A DNA stretch of 60,012 nt from assembly GCA_029261395.1 (NCBI GenBank), contig JAJDBJ010000039.1:1-60012 (forward strand), read 5' to 3'. The DNA is from Nitrospinaceae bacterium (GTDB taxonomy: Bacteria > Nitrospinota > Nitrospinia > Nitrospinales > Nitrospinaceae). This document shows positions 30,852-38,452 of the stretch, in pieces (the stretch's first letter is position 1; each line of letters begins with the position of its first letter). Below the pieces are notes generated by a model. That model did no database searches. It had not been told where the DNA came from and saw only the letters and a list, made by a program, of their open reading frames with translations. Both the position numbers and the translations under genes were made by a program.

Positions 30852-32090
30852 TTAAACCGTTAAACTGTTGGCAAATTCATCTTCAAAACTTTGTATGTTG
30901 CAATCAATGACCGCCGGTGGAGCGAACTGACCCGTCAACGCTTCTTGCGTTTTAAGCCCGTTGCCGGTGATGCAGATGACGGTCGTTTCGTCCGGCTTGA
31001 TGCGGCCCTGCTTGATCAATTTCTGTGTGACGCCCACGGTCACGCCGCCTGCCGTTTCCGTGAAAATGCCCTCGGTTTCCGCCAGTAGCTTCATGGACTC
31101 CACGACTTCTTCGTCGGATATATCCTCGCCCCAGCCGCCGCTTTCTTTGGCGGTCTTGACGCCGTAATAGCCGTCCGCCGGGTTGCCGATGGCGATGGAC
31201 TTGGCGATGGTATTCGGTTTCACCGGTATAATCGTGTCCGTACCGTTTTTGATTGCCGTGGTCACCGGCGCACATCCCGTAGCCTGCGCCGCAAATACTT
31301 TGGTGTTCACTTTGCCGATCAATCCCAACATTTCAAACTCATGGAAGGCTTTGTAGATTTTGGTGATGAGCGAACTACCCGCCACCGGAACCACCACGTT
31401 GTCCGGAGTTTTCCATCCCAACTGCTCGGCAATTTCGTAGCCGTAGGATTTCGAACCGTCCCCATAGTAAGGGCGGATGTTGATGTTGACGAAAGCCCAA
31501 TCATGGTTGGCGCCGATCTCACTGCACAGGCGGTTGACGTCGTCGTAACTGCCGTGTACGGCAATCAACTGTGAACCGTAAATCTGCGTGCCGAGAATCT
31601 TGCCGGCTTCCAGCCCGTCGGGAATAATGATACAGCTTTTGAGTCCCGCTTCCGCCGCGTGTGCGGCCACCGAGTTGGCCAGGTTACCGGTAGAGGCGCA
31701 AGACACGGTATCGAAACCGAATTCGATCGCCTTGGAAACGGCGACTGCAACGACCCGGTCCTTGAACGAAAAGGTCGGATGATTGACGGAATCGTTTTTG
31801 ATGTACAGGTTTTTCAGACCCAGCGCCTTGCCCAGGTTCTTGGCACGCACCAGCGGGGTGAATCCGGTATGAAGGCCGACTTTGGGTGCCTCGTCGATCG
31901 GCATGAATTCTTTATAGCGCCACATGGAAGGCGGACCGTCCTGAATACTTTTCCGGGTGACCACTTTGCCGATAGCGGTGTAATCGTAATTCACCTCCAA
32001 TGGTCCGAAGCAGAATTCACATACGTGGATCGGTAGTTTTTCGTAATCTTTTCCGCACTCTTTACAACGTAAGCCTTTTACAAATCCCAT
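30852..32090 (-). CDS. thrC: Threonine synthase
   Basis: Converts O-phosphohomoserine to threonine. The 412-residue PLP enzyme begins with a zinc-ribbon-like pair (CKECGKDY and CEFCFGP), a feature of the archaeal/cyanobacterial-type ThrC. The PLP lysine is in FSFKDRVV, and the phosphate-binding loop is CASTGNLANS. ATG 32090 is preferred to the longer start at 32213 because the zinc motif begins just after it and because the longer frame would overlap cysK; AGGGAAG lies upstream. It sits 19 bp after cysK and 13 bp before the sulfur carrier. In mycobacterial-type clusters threonine/cysteine genes neighbour cysO, so co-regulation is plausible. Confidence 0.93.
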   Translation of the reverse strand: MGFVKGLRCKECGKDYEKLPIHVCEFCFGPLEVNYDYTAIGKVVTRKSIQDGPPSMWRYKEFMPIDEAPKVGLHTGFTPLVRAKNLGKALGLKNLYIKNDSVNHPTFSFKDRVVAVAVSKAIEFGFDTVSCASTGNLANSVAAHAAEAGLKSCIIIPDGLEAGKILGTQIYGSQLIAVHGSYDDVNRLCSEIGANHDWAFVNINIRPYYGDGSKSYGYEIAEQLGWKTPDNVVVPVAGSSLITKIYKAFHEFEMLGLIGKVNTKVFAAQATGCAPVTTAIKNGTDTIIPVKPNTIAKSIAIGNPADGYYGVKTAKESGGWGEDISDEEVVESMKLLAETEGIFTETAGGVTVGVTQKLIKQGRIKPDETTVICITGNGLKTQEALTGQFAPPAVIDCNIQSFEDEFANSLTV

Positions 32091-32109
32091 AACTTCCCTG
32101 TGGTGAAAA

Positions 32110-33045
32110 TTAAAAATATTGATGAAAACTGAAATACCGTTCTCCGGTATCCGGCAGAACAACAACCACGTTTTTTCCCGGTCCCAGGTCCTGCGCGGCC
32201 TGATGGGCGGCACACACGGCCGCGCCGGAGGAGATGCCCACCAGTAGGCCTTCTTCCTTGGCCAACCGCTGGGAGTATTGAAACGCGTCTTCGTCGGAAA
32301 CAGGACGGATTTCGTTGACGATCGCCATGTTGAGTACCTTCGGCTGAAATCCTGCGCCGATGCCCTGTATTTTATGCGGTCCGGGTGCCATCCCCGAAAG
32401 TACCGCCGAGGTCGCCGGCTCCACGCCGATGATTTTAGTGTGACCGAAATATTCTTTTAAAACTTCGCCGGTGCCGGTGATCGTGCCGCCTGTGCCGATA
32501 CCCGCGACGAATGCGTCGACCGTATCACCCTCCATCGCCGAGATGATCTCCGGTCCTGTGGTCTGACGATGGACTTCCGGATTGGCCGGATTGTTGAACT
32601 GTTGTGGCATGTAGTAATCCGGATTGGCCGCGACCAATTCCTCCGCCCGTTCAATGGTGCCCTGCATGCCGAACTCGGCACGGCTGAGCTCGACTATGGC
32701 GCCGTAACTTTCCAGTAGGACACGACGCTCCATGCTCATGTTCTCGGACATCACCAGGATGACTTTGTATCCTTTGTACGCACCCACCAGGGCGAGACCG
32801 ATTCCGGTGTTGCCGCTGGTCGGCTCGATAATGGTCGCGCCGGGTTTGAGCAAGCCCTTGCTTTCGGCATCCTCGATCATCGCCAACGCAATGCGATCCT
32901 TGACACTGCCGCCGGGATTGGTCGACTCCAACTTGGCGTAAATATTTGCGCCGTTGGAAGGGATCACACGGTTCAGCTTGACCAGCGGGGTGCCGCCGAT
33001 GAGCTCCAGACTGCTTTCTGATTTTAACCTCAATTTTTCCAGCAT
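32110..33045 (-). CDS. cysK: Cysteine synthase A (O-acetylserine sulfhydrylase)
   Basis: A 311-residue canonical CysK using sulfide and O-acetylserine. All family motifs are intact: GGTPLVKLNRV at the start, the PLP lysine in GGSVKDRIA, the substrate loop EPTSGNTGIGLA, the glycine loop GTGGTITG and the C-terminal GISSGAAV. First gene of a seven-gene minus-strand run (cysK, thrC, carrier, E1, cysM-like, ferredoxin, UDG). The preceding 600 bp contain only repeats, so the promoter is probably just above 33045. The presence of both CysK and a carrier-linked homologue suggests two routes for sulfur into cysteine. Confidence 0.95.
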   Translation of the reverse strand: MLEKLRLKSESSLELIGGTPLVKLNRVIPSNGANIYAKLESTNPGGSVKDRIALAMIEDAESKGLLKPGATIIEPTSGNTGIGLALVGAYKGYKVILVMSENMSMERRVLLESYGAIVELSRAEFGMQGTIERAEELVAANPDYYMPQQFNNPANPEVHRQTTGPEIISAMEGDTVDAFVAGIGTGGTITGTGEVLKEYFGHTKIIGVEPATSAVLSGMAPGPHKIQGIGAGFQPKVLNMAIVNEIRPVSDEDAFQYSQRLAKEEGLLVGISSGAAVCAAHQAAQDLGPGKNVVVVLPDTGERYFSFHQYF

Positions 33046-33311
33046 AAATCGGCTGAAACACCTAGAAAATGAACGATTTAAAGATAATCCAAGAATTATA
33101 CGGAAACCCGGTGCGAAGTCAACAAATCAACCTCTCCAACCCCCGGATTTCCAGCATTTCGGGACTGCCAAGCGTCAATTATATCACGCCTGCATAACCT
33201 CACAAGAGCCTTAAACTCCTTAATTCTAAAAAAGTTAGCGGAGCCAGAGTGAGGCTGGACCCAATTTGGCTGGAGTGTTGATGCGCTATCAATGAGTGCT
33301 TTCGCCAGCCG

Positions 33312-33384
33312 AGGCTTTAAAGTTACCTATGGCGGTTCGCCACCCAGCGTGACGCCGCTCCGCGCGGGGCGAACTTTAAAACCT
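33312..33384. repeat. Inverted repeat around AACTTTAAA
   Basis: AGGCTTTAAAGTT (33312-33324) and AACTTTAAAACCT (33372-33384) are complementary at 12 of 13 positions with a 47-base GC-rich interior containing its own GGTTCGCC / GGCGAAC pairing. Probably a mobile intergenic repeat. Confidence 0.5.
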
Positions 33385-33466
33385 TTGCATTAGTCTTTCC
33401 CCTCCTTTTCAAGGAGATCTTTGCATAACTCGAAGGGCCCCGGTTGACTTTCTGCTTTAGAGCATT

Positions 33467-33556
33467 AAAACCCAGATTCTTCGTCCCTTCGGTCCTCAGA
33501 ATGACAGCAATATCCAATTTGTCATCCTGAGCGCCAGCGAAGGATCTGGGTTTTCC
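33467..33556. repeat. Dispersed repeat family B, inverted pair
   Basis: AAAACCCAGATTCTTCG ... TCAGAATGACA and TGTCATCCTGA ... CGAAGGATCTGGGTTTT: a long near-palindrome related to 20588-20676. Confidence 0.78.
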
Positions 33557-33669
33557 TGATAACCGTACTTACGCAAAGGTCTCCTTTTCAAGGAGGGGGG
33601 CTGGGGGGATTCCTCCTTCTGTTTATGATATGCTTGGCTTTTCCACAAACTGAGATGGGAGTTGGGATT

Positions 33670-34029
33670 ATGAGTCAGGGGCTGTTGATCGAAATCAAGA
33701 GGCATCTTCCACTGCGGGCCTACGGTAACGGGCCGGTGGTCGAGATGATGCGCGAGTTGGGCCTGCACGCCAACAAGAAGACCCAACTCACCGTTTCCGA
33801 CGTGTTCCGAGACAGCGAATCGGGTGAACTGGTCTGCCAGGTAAAGGCAGAGGGCGCCGACAGCTTCAGCGCCGCGCTCACCAACCTCAAGCTCGACATC
33901 ACCCACCCCCTCTTTCGCAAAGTGAAAAACTACCGCGACGAAGTGGCCAACACCCTGGCCCAGCCGGAGGACGCCCCCAACGTCAACTCCTCCACCTTTC
34001 GTATGGGCAGTCTCTACGGAAAAAAGTAA
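33670..34029 (+). CDS. Hypothetical protein ending TFRMGSLYGKK
   Basis: A 119-residue soluble protein of mixed alpha/beta pattern, unrecognised. A segment ELGLHANKKTQLTVSDVFRD and a hydrophobic-poor remainder give no motif. ATG 33670 is preceded by GGGAG; an upstream in-frame ATG at 33625 lacks this. Its last twelve codons recur, with five silent changes, at 34969-35004 beyond the toxin-antitoxin genes, so the region after its stop was probably acquired. Homologues of this protein appear to be conserved enough that the tail is under selection, but I cannot name the family. Confidence 0.68.
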   Translation: MSQGLLIEIKRHLPLRAYGNGPVVEMMRELGLHANKKTQLTVSDVFRDSESGELVCQVKAEGADSFSAALTNLKLDITHPLFRKVKNYRDEVANTLAQPEDAPNVNSSTFRMGSLYGKK

Positions 34030-34063
34030 GAGCAAGACTGATTCTTTGAGGTTAAAACCCTTT

Positions 34064-34333
34064 ATGACTACTCGAAGCTATTTATTTATTGCCTTACGGA
34101 TAAGTGTGTTTGTAGCTTCTTTTGTTATGTTTTGGGCTTTTAACCCAATGATTATAACGGTAGTAGCTTGGGATTTACCTACTATTATTTTGATTGGAGA
34201 ACTGGAGCTCATTTCCATTTTTCTTATGCTTTGGGCTGGTAACCCTAAGCGTTTGGCCTGGATGTTAAAGGGAGTGGCAGCTCTATTTATTCTATTTTCA
34301 GTTTCTGAAATATATTTTTTGTTATTTTGGTGA
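34064..34333 (+). CDS. Small three-helix membrane protein (89 aa)
   Basis: From ATG 34064 the frame encodes an 89-residue protein with three hydrophobic helices (about residues 6-25, 32-55 and 65-88) and few charged residues. It is clearly AT-richer than its neighbours. A TTG at 34046 gives a longer version; GAGG lies closer to the longer-range position, so the start is uncertain. It lies inside the segment between the two copies of the neighbouring gene's 3' end, consistent with foreign origin. Family not recognised. Confidence 0.5.
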   Translation: MTTRSYLFIALRISVFVASFVMFWAFNPMIITVVAWDLPTIILIGELELISIFLMLWAGNPKRLAWMLKGVAALFILFSVSEIYFLLFW

Positions 34334-34358
34334 GTTTAATATTGGCAGGGAAAGTAGG

Positions 34359-34399
34359 TTGCAAGCCACCATTTACCAATATATAATAAATATTGGTAA
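34359..34399 (+). promoter_or_regulatory. parDE promoter with overlapping operator palindrome
   Basis: TTGCAA (34359-34364), a 17-bp spacer and TATAAT (34382-34387) form a near-consensus sigma-70 promoter. A perfect 10-bp inverted repeat, TTACCAATAT (34373-34382) and ATATTGGTAA (34390-34399), brackets the -10 box, so a repressor bound here would block RNA polymerase. ParD-type antitoxins (ribbon-helix-helix) bind such palindromes, making autoregulation of the downstream module likely. Confidence 0.8.
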
Positions 34400-34425
34400 T
34401 CAGTCATTTCTCGAAAGGTGTCTTT

Positions 34426-34680
34426 ATGGCAAAAAATACCAGTATAGCCTTAGGTGAACATTTTAACGTGTTCGTGAGTCAGCAGTTGAAGGAAGGCCGT
34501 TACGGTTCTGTCAGTGAAGTGGTCCGGGCAGGACTCCGCATGCTGGAAGAACACGAAGCCCGGGTCGAAGCCCTGCGCTCGGCCTTGATCGAAGGCGAAC
34601 AGAGTGGTCCTGCCAAAAGTTTTGATGCAAAAAAACTCCTGACCTCCGTGAAGAAAAAGAGAAAGCATGCCCAGGGTTGA
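34426..34680 (+). CDS. ParD-like antitoxin
   Basis: An 84-residue antitoxin. The N-terminal ribbon-helix-helix DNA-binding domain (MAKNTSIALGEHFNVF, then EGRYGSVSEVVRAGLRMLEE) is typical of ParD, and the C-terminal basic/acidic tail (about 45-84) should wrap the toxin. A GAAAGGTG ribosome-binding site precedes ATG 34426. It overlaps the toxin gene by 14 bp, and a promoter with an operator palindrome lies upstream. It should neutralise the ParE-like toxin and repress the operon. Confidence 0.9.
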   Translation: MAKNTSIALGEHFNVFVSQQLKEGRYGSVSEVVRAGLRMLEEHEARVEALRSALIEGEQSGPAKSFDAKKLLTSVKKKRKHAQG

Positions 34681-34957
34681 CCTTCGCCCGAAGGCCCTGC
34701 AGGATTTAGAAACGATCTGGAATTACACCCTCGACACTTGGAGCGAAGAACAAGCCGACTCATATATTCTGGACCTGAACAGCGGATTCGAAAGTCTGGC
34801 GATTCATCCAGAGAAGGGGCGGGCGTGTGACGACATCCGCGAAGGCTACCGGAAATATGACATCGGAAAGCACATCGTGTTTTACCGGCCCACCTTGAAG
34901 GGCATCGAGATTGTCCGCATCCTCCACCAACGCATGGACCCCGACCGGCATTTATAA
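34667..34957 (+). CDS. ParE-like toxin
   Basis: A 96-residue RelE/ParE-superfamily toxin. The fold is recognisable from LRPKALQDLETIWNYTLDTW, then GFESLAIHPEKGRACDDIREGYRKYDIGKHIVFYRP and the C-terminal IEIVRILHQRMDPDRHL. ParE proteins block DNA gyrase; RelE relatives cleave mRNA. The WNYT-x-DTW and RILHQRMD patterns favour ParE. Its start lies within the antitoxin gene. The stop is 11 bp before a relic of the upstream gene's 3' end, which marks the boundary of the acquired segment. Confidence 0.92.
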   Translation: MPRVDLRPKALQDLETIWNYTLDTWSEEQADSYILDLNSGFESLAIHPEKGRACDDIREGYRKYDIGKHIVFYRPTLKGIEIVRILHQRMDPDRHL

Positions 34958-34968
34958 GGTCCGACCCC

Positions 34969-35004
34969 ACCTTCCGCATGGGCAGTCTCTACGGCAAGAA
35001 ATAA
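34969..35004 (+). pseudogene. Relic of the 3' end of the gene at 33670-34029
   Basis: Twelve codons reading TFRMGSLYGKK and a stop, identical in protein to 33994-34029. All five base differences (of 36) are silent third positions, so the two copies evolved as coding DNA before truncation. It lies just beyond the toxin gene. Confidence 0.75.
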
Positions 35005-35165
35005 AACCACTCCCATGCCATTGATTTAAAGTCACTTGTATTTAACCCGCCCAAAAGAGCCAGCAATCAGCTTTACATGTGCTGTAATCCTGTTATATCT
35101 ATAGCTATACCAAACTAGCAATATTGACTTTTTATATTCCGAATCAACACGATAAGAGGTGACGT

Positions 35166-36470
35166 ATGCGCAATTTTAATCCGCTTTATTATACCGGTCT
35201 CATTGTGTTTGCTGTTTCGACGGCGGGGTGCGATATCGGCGTCGCGGTGTTAGAAGCCGCTGTCAGCGCACTCCAGAAGGAAGAGGCAGAGGTAGCGGAA
35301 ACCGACCTGGCCTATCATCAAAGACGGATGCAAGAGGCGGATGGTCCCGGTTGGACGGACCTGCACCGCGCCGCCGCCACGGGTGATGTGGCCGCAGTCC
35401 AGAAATTAATTGATCAGGGCGCACCGGTGGATGCGAGAGAGCAAAAGGGAGGTACTCCTCTTTATGAAGCCGCACGCCGAGGAAAGTTGGAAGTGATGAA
35501 ACTGCTTTTGAAAAACGGTGCGAAAGCAGATGATGCCGGGCAGATGAATAAGTGTACGCCTTTATGCGTGGCCGCGGAATACAAACAGGCGGAGGCAGTA
35601 CGTTTGCTTTTAAAAAACGGCGCGGATGCGAATCATCGAAGTGTTATGGGTAATACTCCGCTTCATCAGGCGGCGATGCAGGACTGGCACGGGGACAGCG
35701 AGATCGTTCAAATCCTGATTGAAGAGGGGAAATCAAACATAAGTCTTCTTAGCAACAGCGGCTGCTATCCGCTGTACTGTGCTGTTAAGAACGGCCATAC
35801 CTCGGCAGCGCTGTACCTCCTGTCCAAGGGCGCGGATGCTAATTTTGAGCATAAGGGAGGAACCCAAACCCTCTTTGTCGCGATTTCCAACCAGAATATA
35901 GAGATTGTCAAAGCGTTGTTGGAAAAGGGAGCGAAACCCAATGTGACTCATAAAAATTCCAGTACTCCCTTGATGGAAGCGGTGCAAACACAGAATATGG
36001 AAATCACGAAGGTACTGCTGGAACACGGAGGTGATCCCAATTTTAAAATTGAGGACCACAGGACTTCCCTGATGCAGGCCGTGGTAGATCATAATAACGA
36101 GATTGTTCGCCTGCTTCTAAAGCATAAAGCCGATCCAAATGCATCGCCGGAAAATCTTGATACAGCCCTTGGCTATGCCCTCATCGCTCATAAGGACGAG
36201 GAGCTCGTTCGGATGCTCCTTAAAGCTGGAGCGGATCCCAATAGAGCCGCTAGTCCAGAGAAACTTCCTCTTGGTATTGCCATCAAGCTAGAGAAAGTGG
36301 AAGTTGTGCGAATGCTTTTGGATCATGGGGCCGATCCCATGCTTAAGATTCGTGACCATGCGATTCAGGATTACGCCATCTATCAGGGCAATCAGGAAAT
36401 TATTGATCTGATCACCCAAGCGCGACTGAAACGCATCAAAGAACGGCGGAACAATAAAAAGGCGGCGTGA
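35166..36470 (+). CDS. Ankyrin-repeat lipoprotein
   Basis: A 434-residue protein anchored in a membrane by Cys22 of the lipobox STAGC after a short hydrophobic signal. The mature part contains about eleven ankyrin repeats (about 62-425), seen as recurring TPLHxAAxxG...VxxLLxxGAxxN units such as TPLYEAARRGKLEVMKLLLK. It ends in a basic tail (KRIKERRNNKKAA). Ankyrin repeats bind other proteins; the partner is unknown. It is followed by a CPBP membrane protease and TerB-like gene on the same strand with spacings of 61 and 10 bp, suggesting a loose cluster. Confidence 0.9.
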   Translation: MRNFNPLYYTGLIVFAVSTAGCDIGVAVLEAAVSALQKEEAEVAETDLAYHQRRMQEADGPGWTDLHRAAATGDVAAVQKLIDQGAPVDAREQKGGTPLYEAARRGKLEVMKLLLKNGAKADDAGQMNKCTPLCVAAEYKQAEAVRLLLKNGADANHRSVMGNTPLHQAAMQDWHGDSEIVQILIEEGKSNISLLSNSGCYPLYCAVKNGHTSAALYLLSKGADANFEHKGGTQTLFVAISNQNIEIVKALLEKGAKPNVTHKNSSTPLMEAVQTQNMEITKVLLEHGGDPNFKIEDHRTSLMQAVVDHNNEIVRLLLKHKADPNASPENLDTALGYALIAHKDEELVRMLLKAGADPNRAASPEKLPLGIAIKLEKVEVVRMLLDHGADPMLKIRDHAIQDYAIYQGNQEIIDLITQARLKRIKERRNNKKAA

Positions 36471-36531
36471 TCTTGCAATCCGCGTTTCCCGGTGAAGCAA
36501 CGCCGGCTTAAAACTTAAAAGGAATATCCCA

Positions 36532-37311
36532 TTGAATCAGTTCATGACAGCACCCATCGAAGATGAGCCCACCGTGGAGCCGCCACCGGTAGCAACACGC
36601 TGGGGATTCTGGGCGACACTCGCGTTCAGTGTGGTGATTGTAGTGATCTATGCGGGTGCGCAGGGCTTTGCGATCGGGCTGATAGTAGGCATTCAAACCG
36701 GAGTTGGCTCGGAGATCAATCAAGAGGAATTGGTCGAGTCGGTTGTCAGTAATGGATTTTACCTTTCAGTGGGAGTGATTGTATCGGCTTGGATAGGTTC
36801 GTTGGTCATCGCCGCCTTTGTTTTGCTTCGCAAGGGGATTTCACTGAAAGAGTATCTCGCGATAAAAAAAATGCCATTCAAGATTTATGCGATCTGGTCA
36901 GTCTTCGTTTTGATTTATTTATTCGCTTGGCAGGGGGTGAGCCTGGTGTGGGAGCCGCCGGATACCGACTGGATGGCGAAAGCTTACCAAACGGCAGAAT
37001 ACCTGCCGTTGTTCTGGATCGCTTTGGTGATCGCCGCCCCGTTGGCTGAAGAATTATTTTTTCGCGGATTTTTGTTTGAAGGATTGCGCGATTCATGGAT
37101 GGGGTCCACGGGTGCGGTGCTGGTGACGTCCATCGCATGGGCCGCCATTCATATGCAGTACGAAATGTTTCAAATGGTAATAATCGGAACGTTGGGTATC
37201 TTGCTGGGCATCGCTAAAGTCAAAACACGGTCTCTGTATATACCGATAGCAATGCACTCTTTTAATAATTTGATAGCCACAGTGGCGACTTCACTCTCTT
37301 TGGATATCTAA
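36532..37311 (+). CDS. CPBP family intramembrane metalloprotease
   Basis: A 259-residue inner-membrane protein with about seven helices. The CPBP/Abi motifs are intact: EELFFRG (EExxxR), WAAIHMQ as motif 2 with a histidine, and HSFNN near the C-terminus as motif 3. These residues bind zinc and catalyse cleavage of prenylated or other membrane substrates in relatives such as Rce1. A TTG start at 36532 is used because AAAAGGA lies eight bases before it; ATG 36544 is the alternative. The N-terminus is acidic and proline-rich. Substrate unknown. Confidence 0.88.
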   Translation: MNQFMTAPIEDEPTVEPPPVATRWGFWATLAFSVVIVVIYAGAQGFAIGLIVGIQTGVGSEINQEELVESVVSNGFYLSVGVIVSAWIGSLVIAAFVLLRKGISLKEYLAIKKMPFKIYAIWSVFVLIYLFAWQGVSLVWEPPDTDWMAKAYQTAEYLPLFWIALVIAAPLAEELFFRGFLFEGLRDSWMGSTGAVLVTSIAWAAIHMQYEMFQMVIIGTLGILLGIAKVKTRSLYIPIAMHSFNNLIATVATSLSLDI

Positions 37312-37321
37312 GGAATTAACG

Positions 37322-37855
37322 ATGCATATTATTTTAGGAATTCTCGGTTCGGTCATCACCCTTTTGATTCTGGTGAGCCGGTTATCGGATGCCGGTCTGG
37401 ATATCAGGAAGTTGAATCCGTTCGCCTGGAGCCGCCGCAGGAAATGGCAGAAGAAGTATTACGCCGACCCCGCCTTCTCCCTCGACCGCCCGATGGAGGC
37501 CGTGGCGGGACTCCTGTACGTGATGGCCAAATGCTCAGGCGAGATCACCCGCGAGCAGAAGGAATGTATCCTCAACCTGTTCCAAATCGAATTCCATCTC
37601 GATGAAGACAAAGCCCGCGAGCTGTTATCCTCCTCCAGTTTCCTGTTGAAGGACGAAGATACAATCATCGAGAATCTGAAAGATTTTTTGAAACCCAGTC
37701 TCGAAAAATTCGATCACGAGAAAAAAGCCTCCACCCTCGTCATGCTCGATAAGGTCGCCGACTGCGAAGGCACCCGCACCGCCAAGCAGGAAGAATTTAT
37801 GAGCCAAGTGAGCCCCTTCTTCCAGGAAACCAGCATGCCAGAGAGACAGTGGTGA
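37322..37855 (+). CDS. TerB-like tellurite-resistance-domain protein
   Basis: A 177-residue protein with one N-terminal membrane helix (about residues 3-18), a basic linker and a helical TerB-type domain (about 58-170): AVAGLLYVMAKCSGEITREQ, then LFQIEFHLDEDKARELL and a final VSPFFQ. TerB domains bind metal ions and occur in stress and phage-inhibition loci. It lies 10 bp after the CPBP protease gene and may be co-expressed. The link to tellurite is only the family name; no other ter genes are present. Confidence 0.72.
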   Translation: MHIILGILGSVITLLILVSRLSDAGLDIRKLNPFAWSRRRKWQKKYYADPAFSLDRPMEAVAGLLYVMAKCSGEITREQKECILNLFQIEFHLDEDKARELLSSSSFLLKDEDTIIENLKDFLKPSLEKFDHEKKASTLVMLDKVADCEGTRTAKQEEFMSQVSPFFQETSMPERQW

Positions 37856-37921
37856 GGCAATTTATGTAAACTTTGCGCGATGAATGACCTTTGAATAATT
37901 GTAAGGAATGAGGAGAAGGCG

Positions 37922-38305
37922 ATGATGCGAACATTGATGATTCTGGTGATGGTTTTTTGGAGTGGTTCTGCGTTGGGTGCCGAGCCGGGTGCTTTCACGG
38001 GGTTTTGGAAGTCCCAGTGCAAGGATGCGTTCGGACTTCAAATCAAGCCGTTCGGAGAAGTGGGAAAATACTCGGTGTCCTTTTGCGGTCCGGGGGGATG
38101 CTTCGAGCCGGGCACTTACAGGCCACTGACAACGATTGAGAATGACTCAGAATACGAAGTGATCAGCCGCGATCATATCAAGGTGGTGGGCCGGGGTGGC
38201 AGTCGAACCGATTATTATAAATGCAGTAAGGACACAGATCCGACTTTAAGATACAAAACGCCTTCCCGTAAACCAAAAGAAAACTATCCCGGCCGAAAAA
38301 CTTAA
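37922..38305 (+). CDS. Small exported cysteine-containing protein
   Basis: A 127-residue protein with a Sec signal peptide (MILVMVFWSGSALG, cleavage near residue 20 before AEPGAF). The mature part opens FTGFWKSQCKDAFGLQIKPFG and has four cysteines (SQCKD, FCGPGGCF and YKCSK) that could form two disulfides, then a basic tail. The pattern recalls small exported lipocalin- or beta-sheet-like proteins, but I do not recognise the family. AGGAGAAGGCG precedes ATG 37922. It ends just before a repeat-containing gap. Confidence 0.75.
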   Translation: MMRTLMILVMVFWSGSALGAEPGAFTGFWKSQCKDAFGLQIKPFGEVGKYSVSFCGPGGCFEPGTYRPLTTIENDSEYEVISRDHIKVVGRGGSRTDYYKCSKDTDPTLRYKTPSRKPKENYPGRKT

Positions 38306-38382
38306 TTGGACGGCAGGGTTTTATCCCCCCCCCTTTTTTTTTGGAGAAGGGGAAGGCGGAGTATCCCGCAGGCAACTTAAAC

Positions 38383-38411
38383 ACCGATTCTTCACTTCGC
38401 TCAGAATGACA
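38383..38411. repeat. Dispersed repeat family B, single arm
   Basis: ACCGATTCTTCACTTCGCTCAGAATGACA-type half element between the exported protein gene and the radical SAM gene; related to 20588-20676 and 33467-33556. Confidence 0.7.
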
Positions 38412-38452
38412 ATGCTTTCGGTTTTACCGATTTGGGTCCAGCGGCCCGCTGG

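Larger units (their letters stand above)
33046..33669. other. Repeat-rich gap
   Basis: About 620 bp without a gene. It contains a long inverted repeat (33312-33384), a family B palindrome (33467-33556) and CTCCTTTTCAAGGAG-type palindromes near 33403 and 33582. No promoter could be placed with confidence. Confidence 0.6.
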
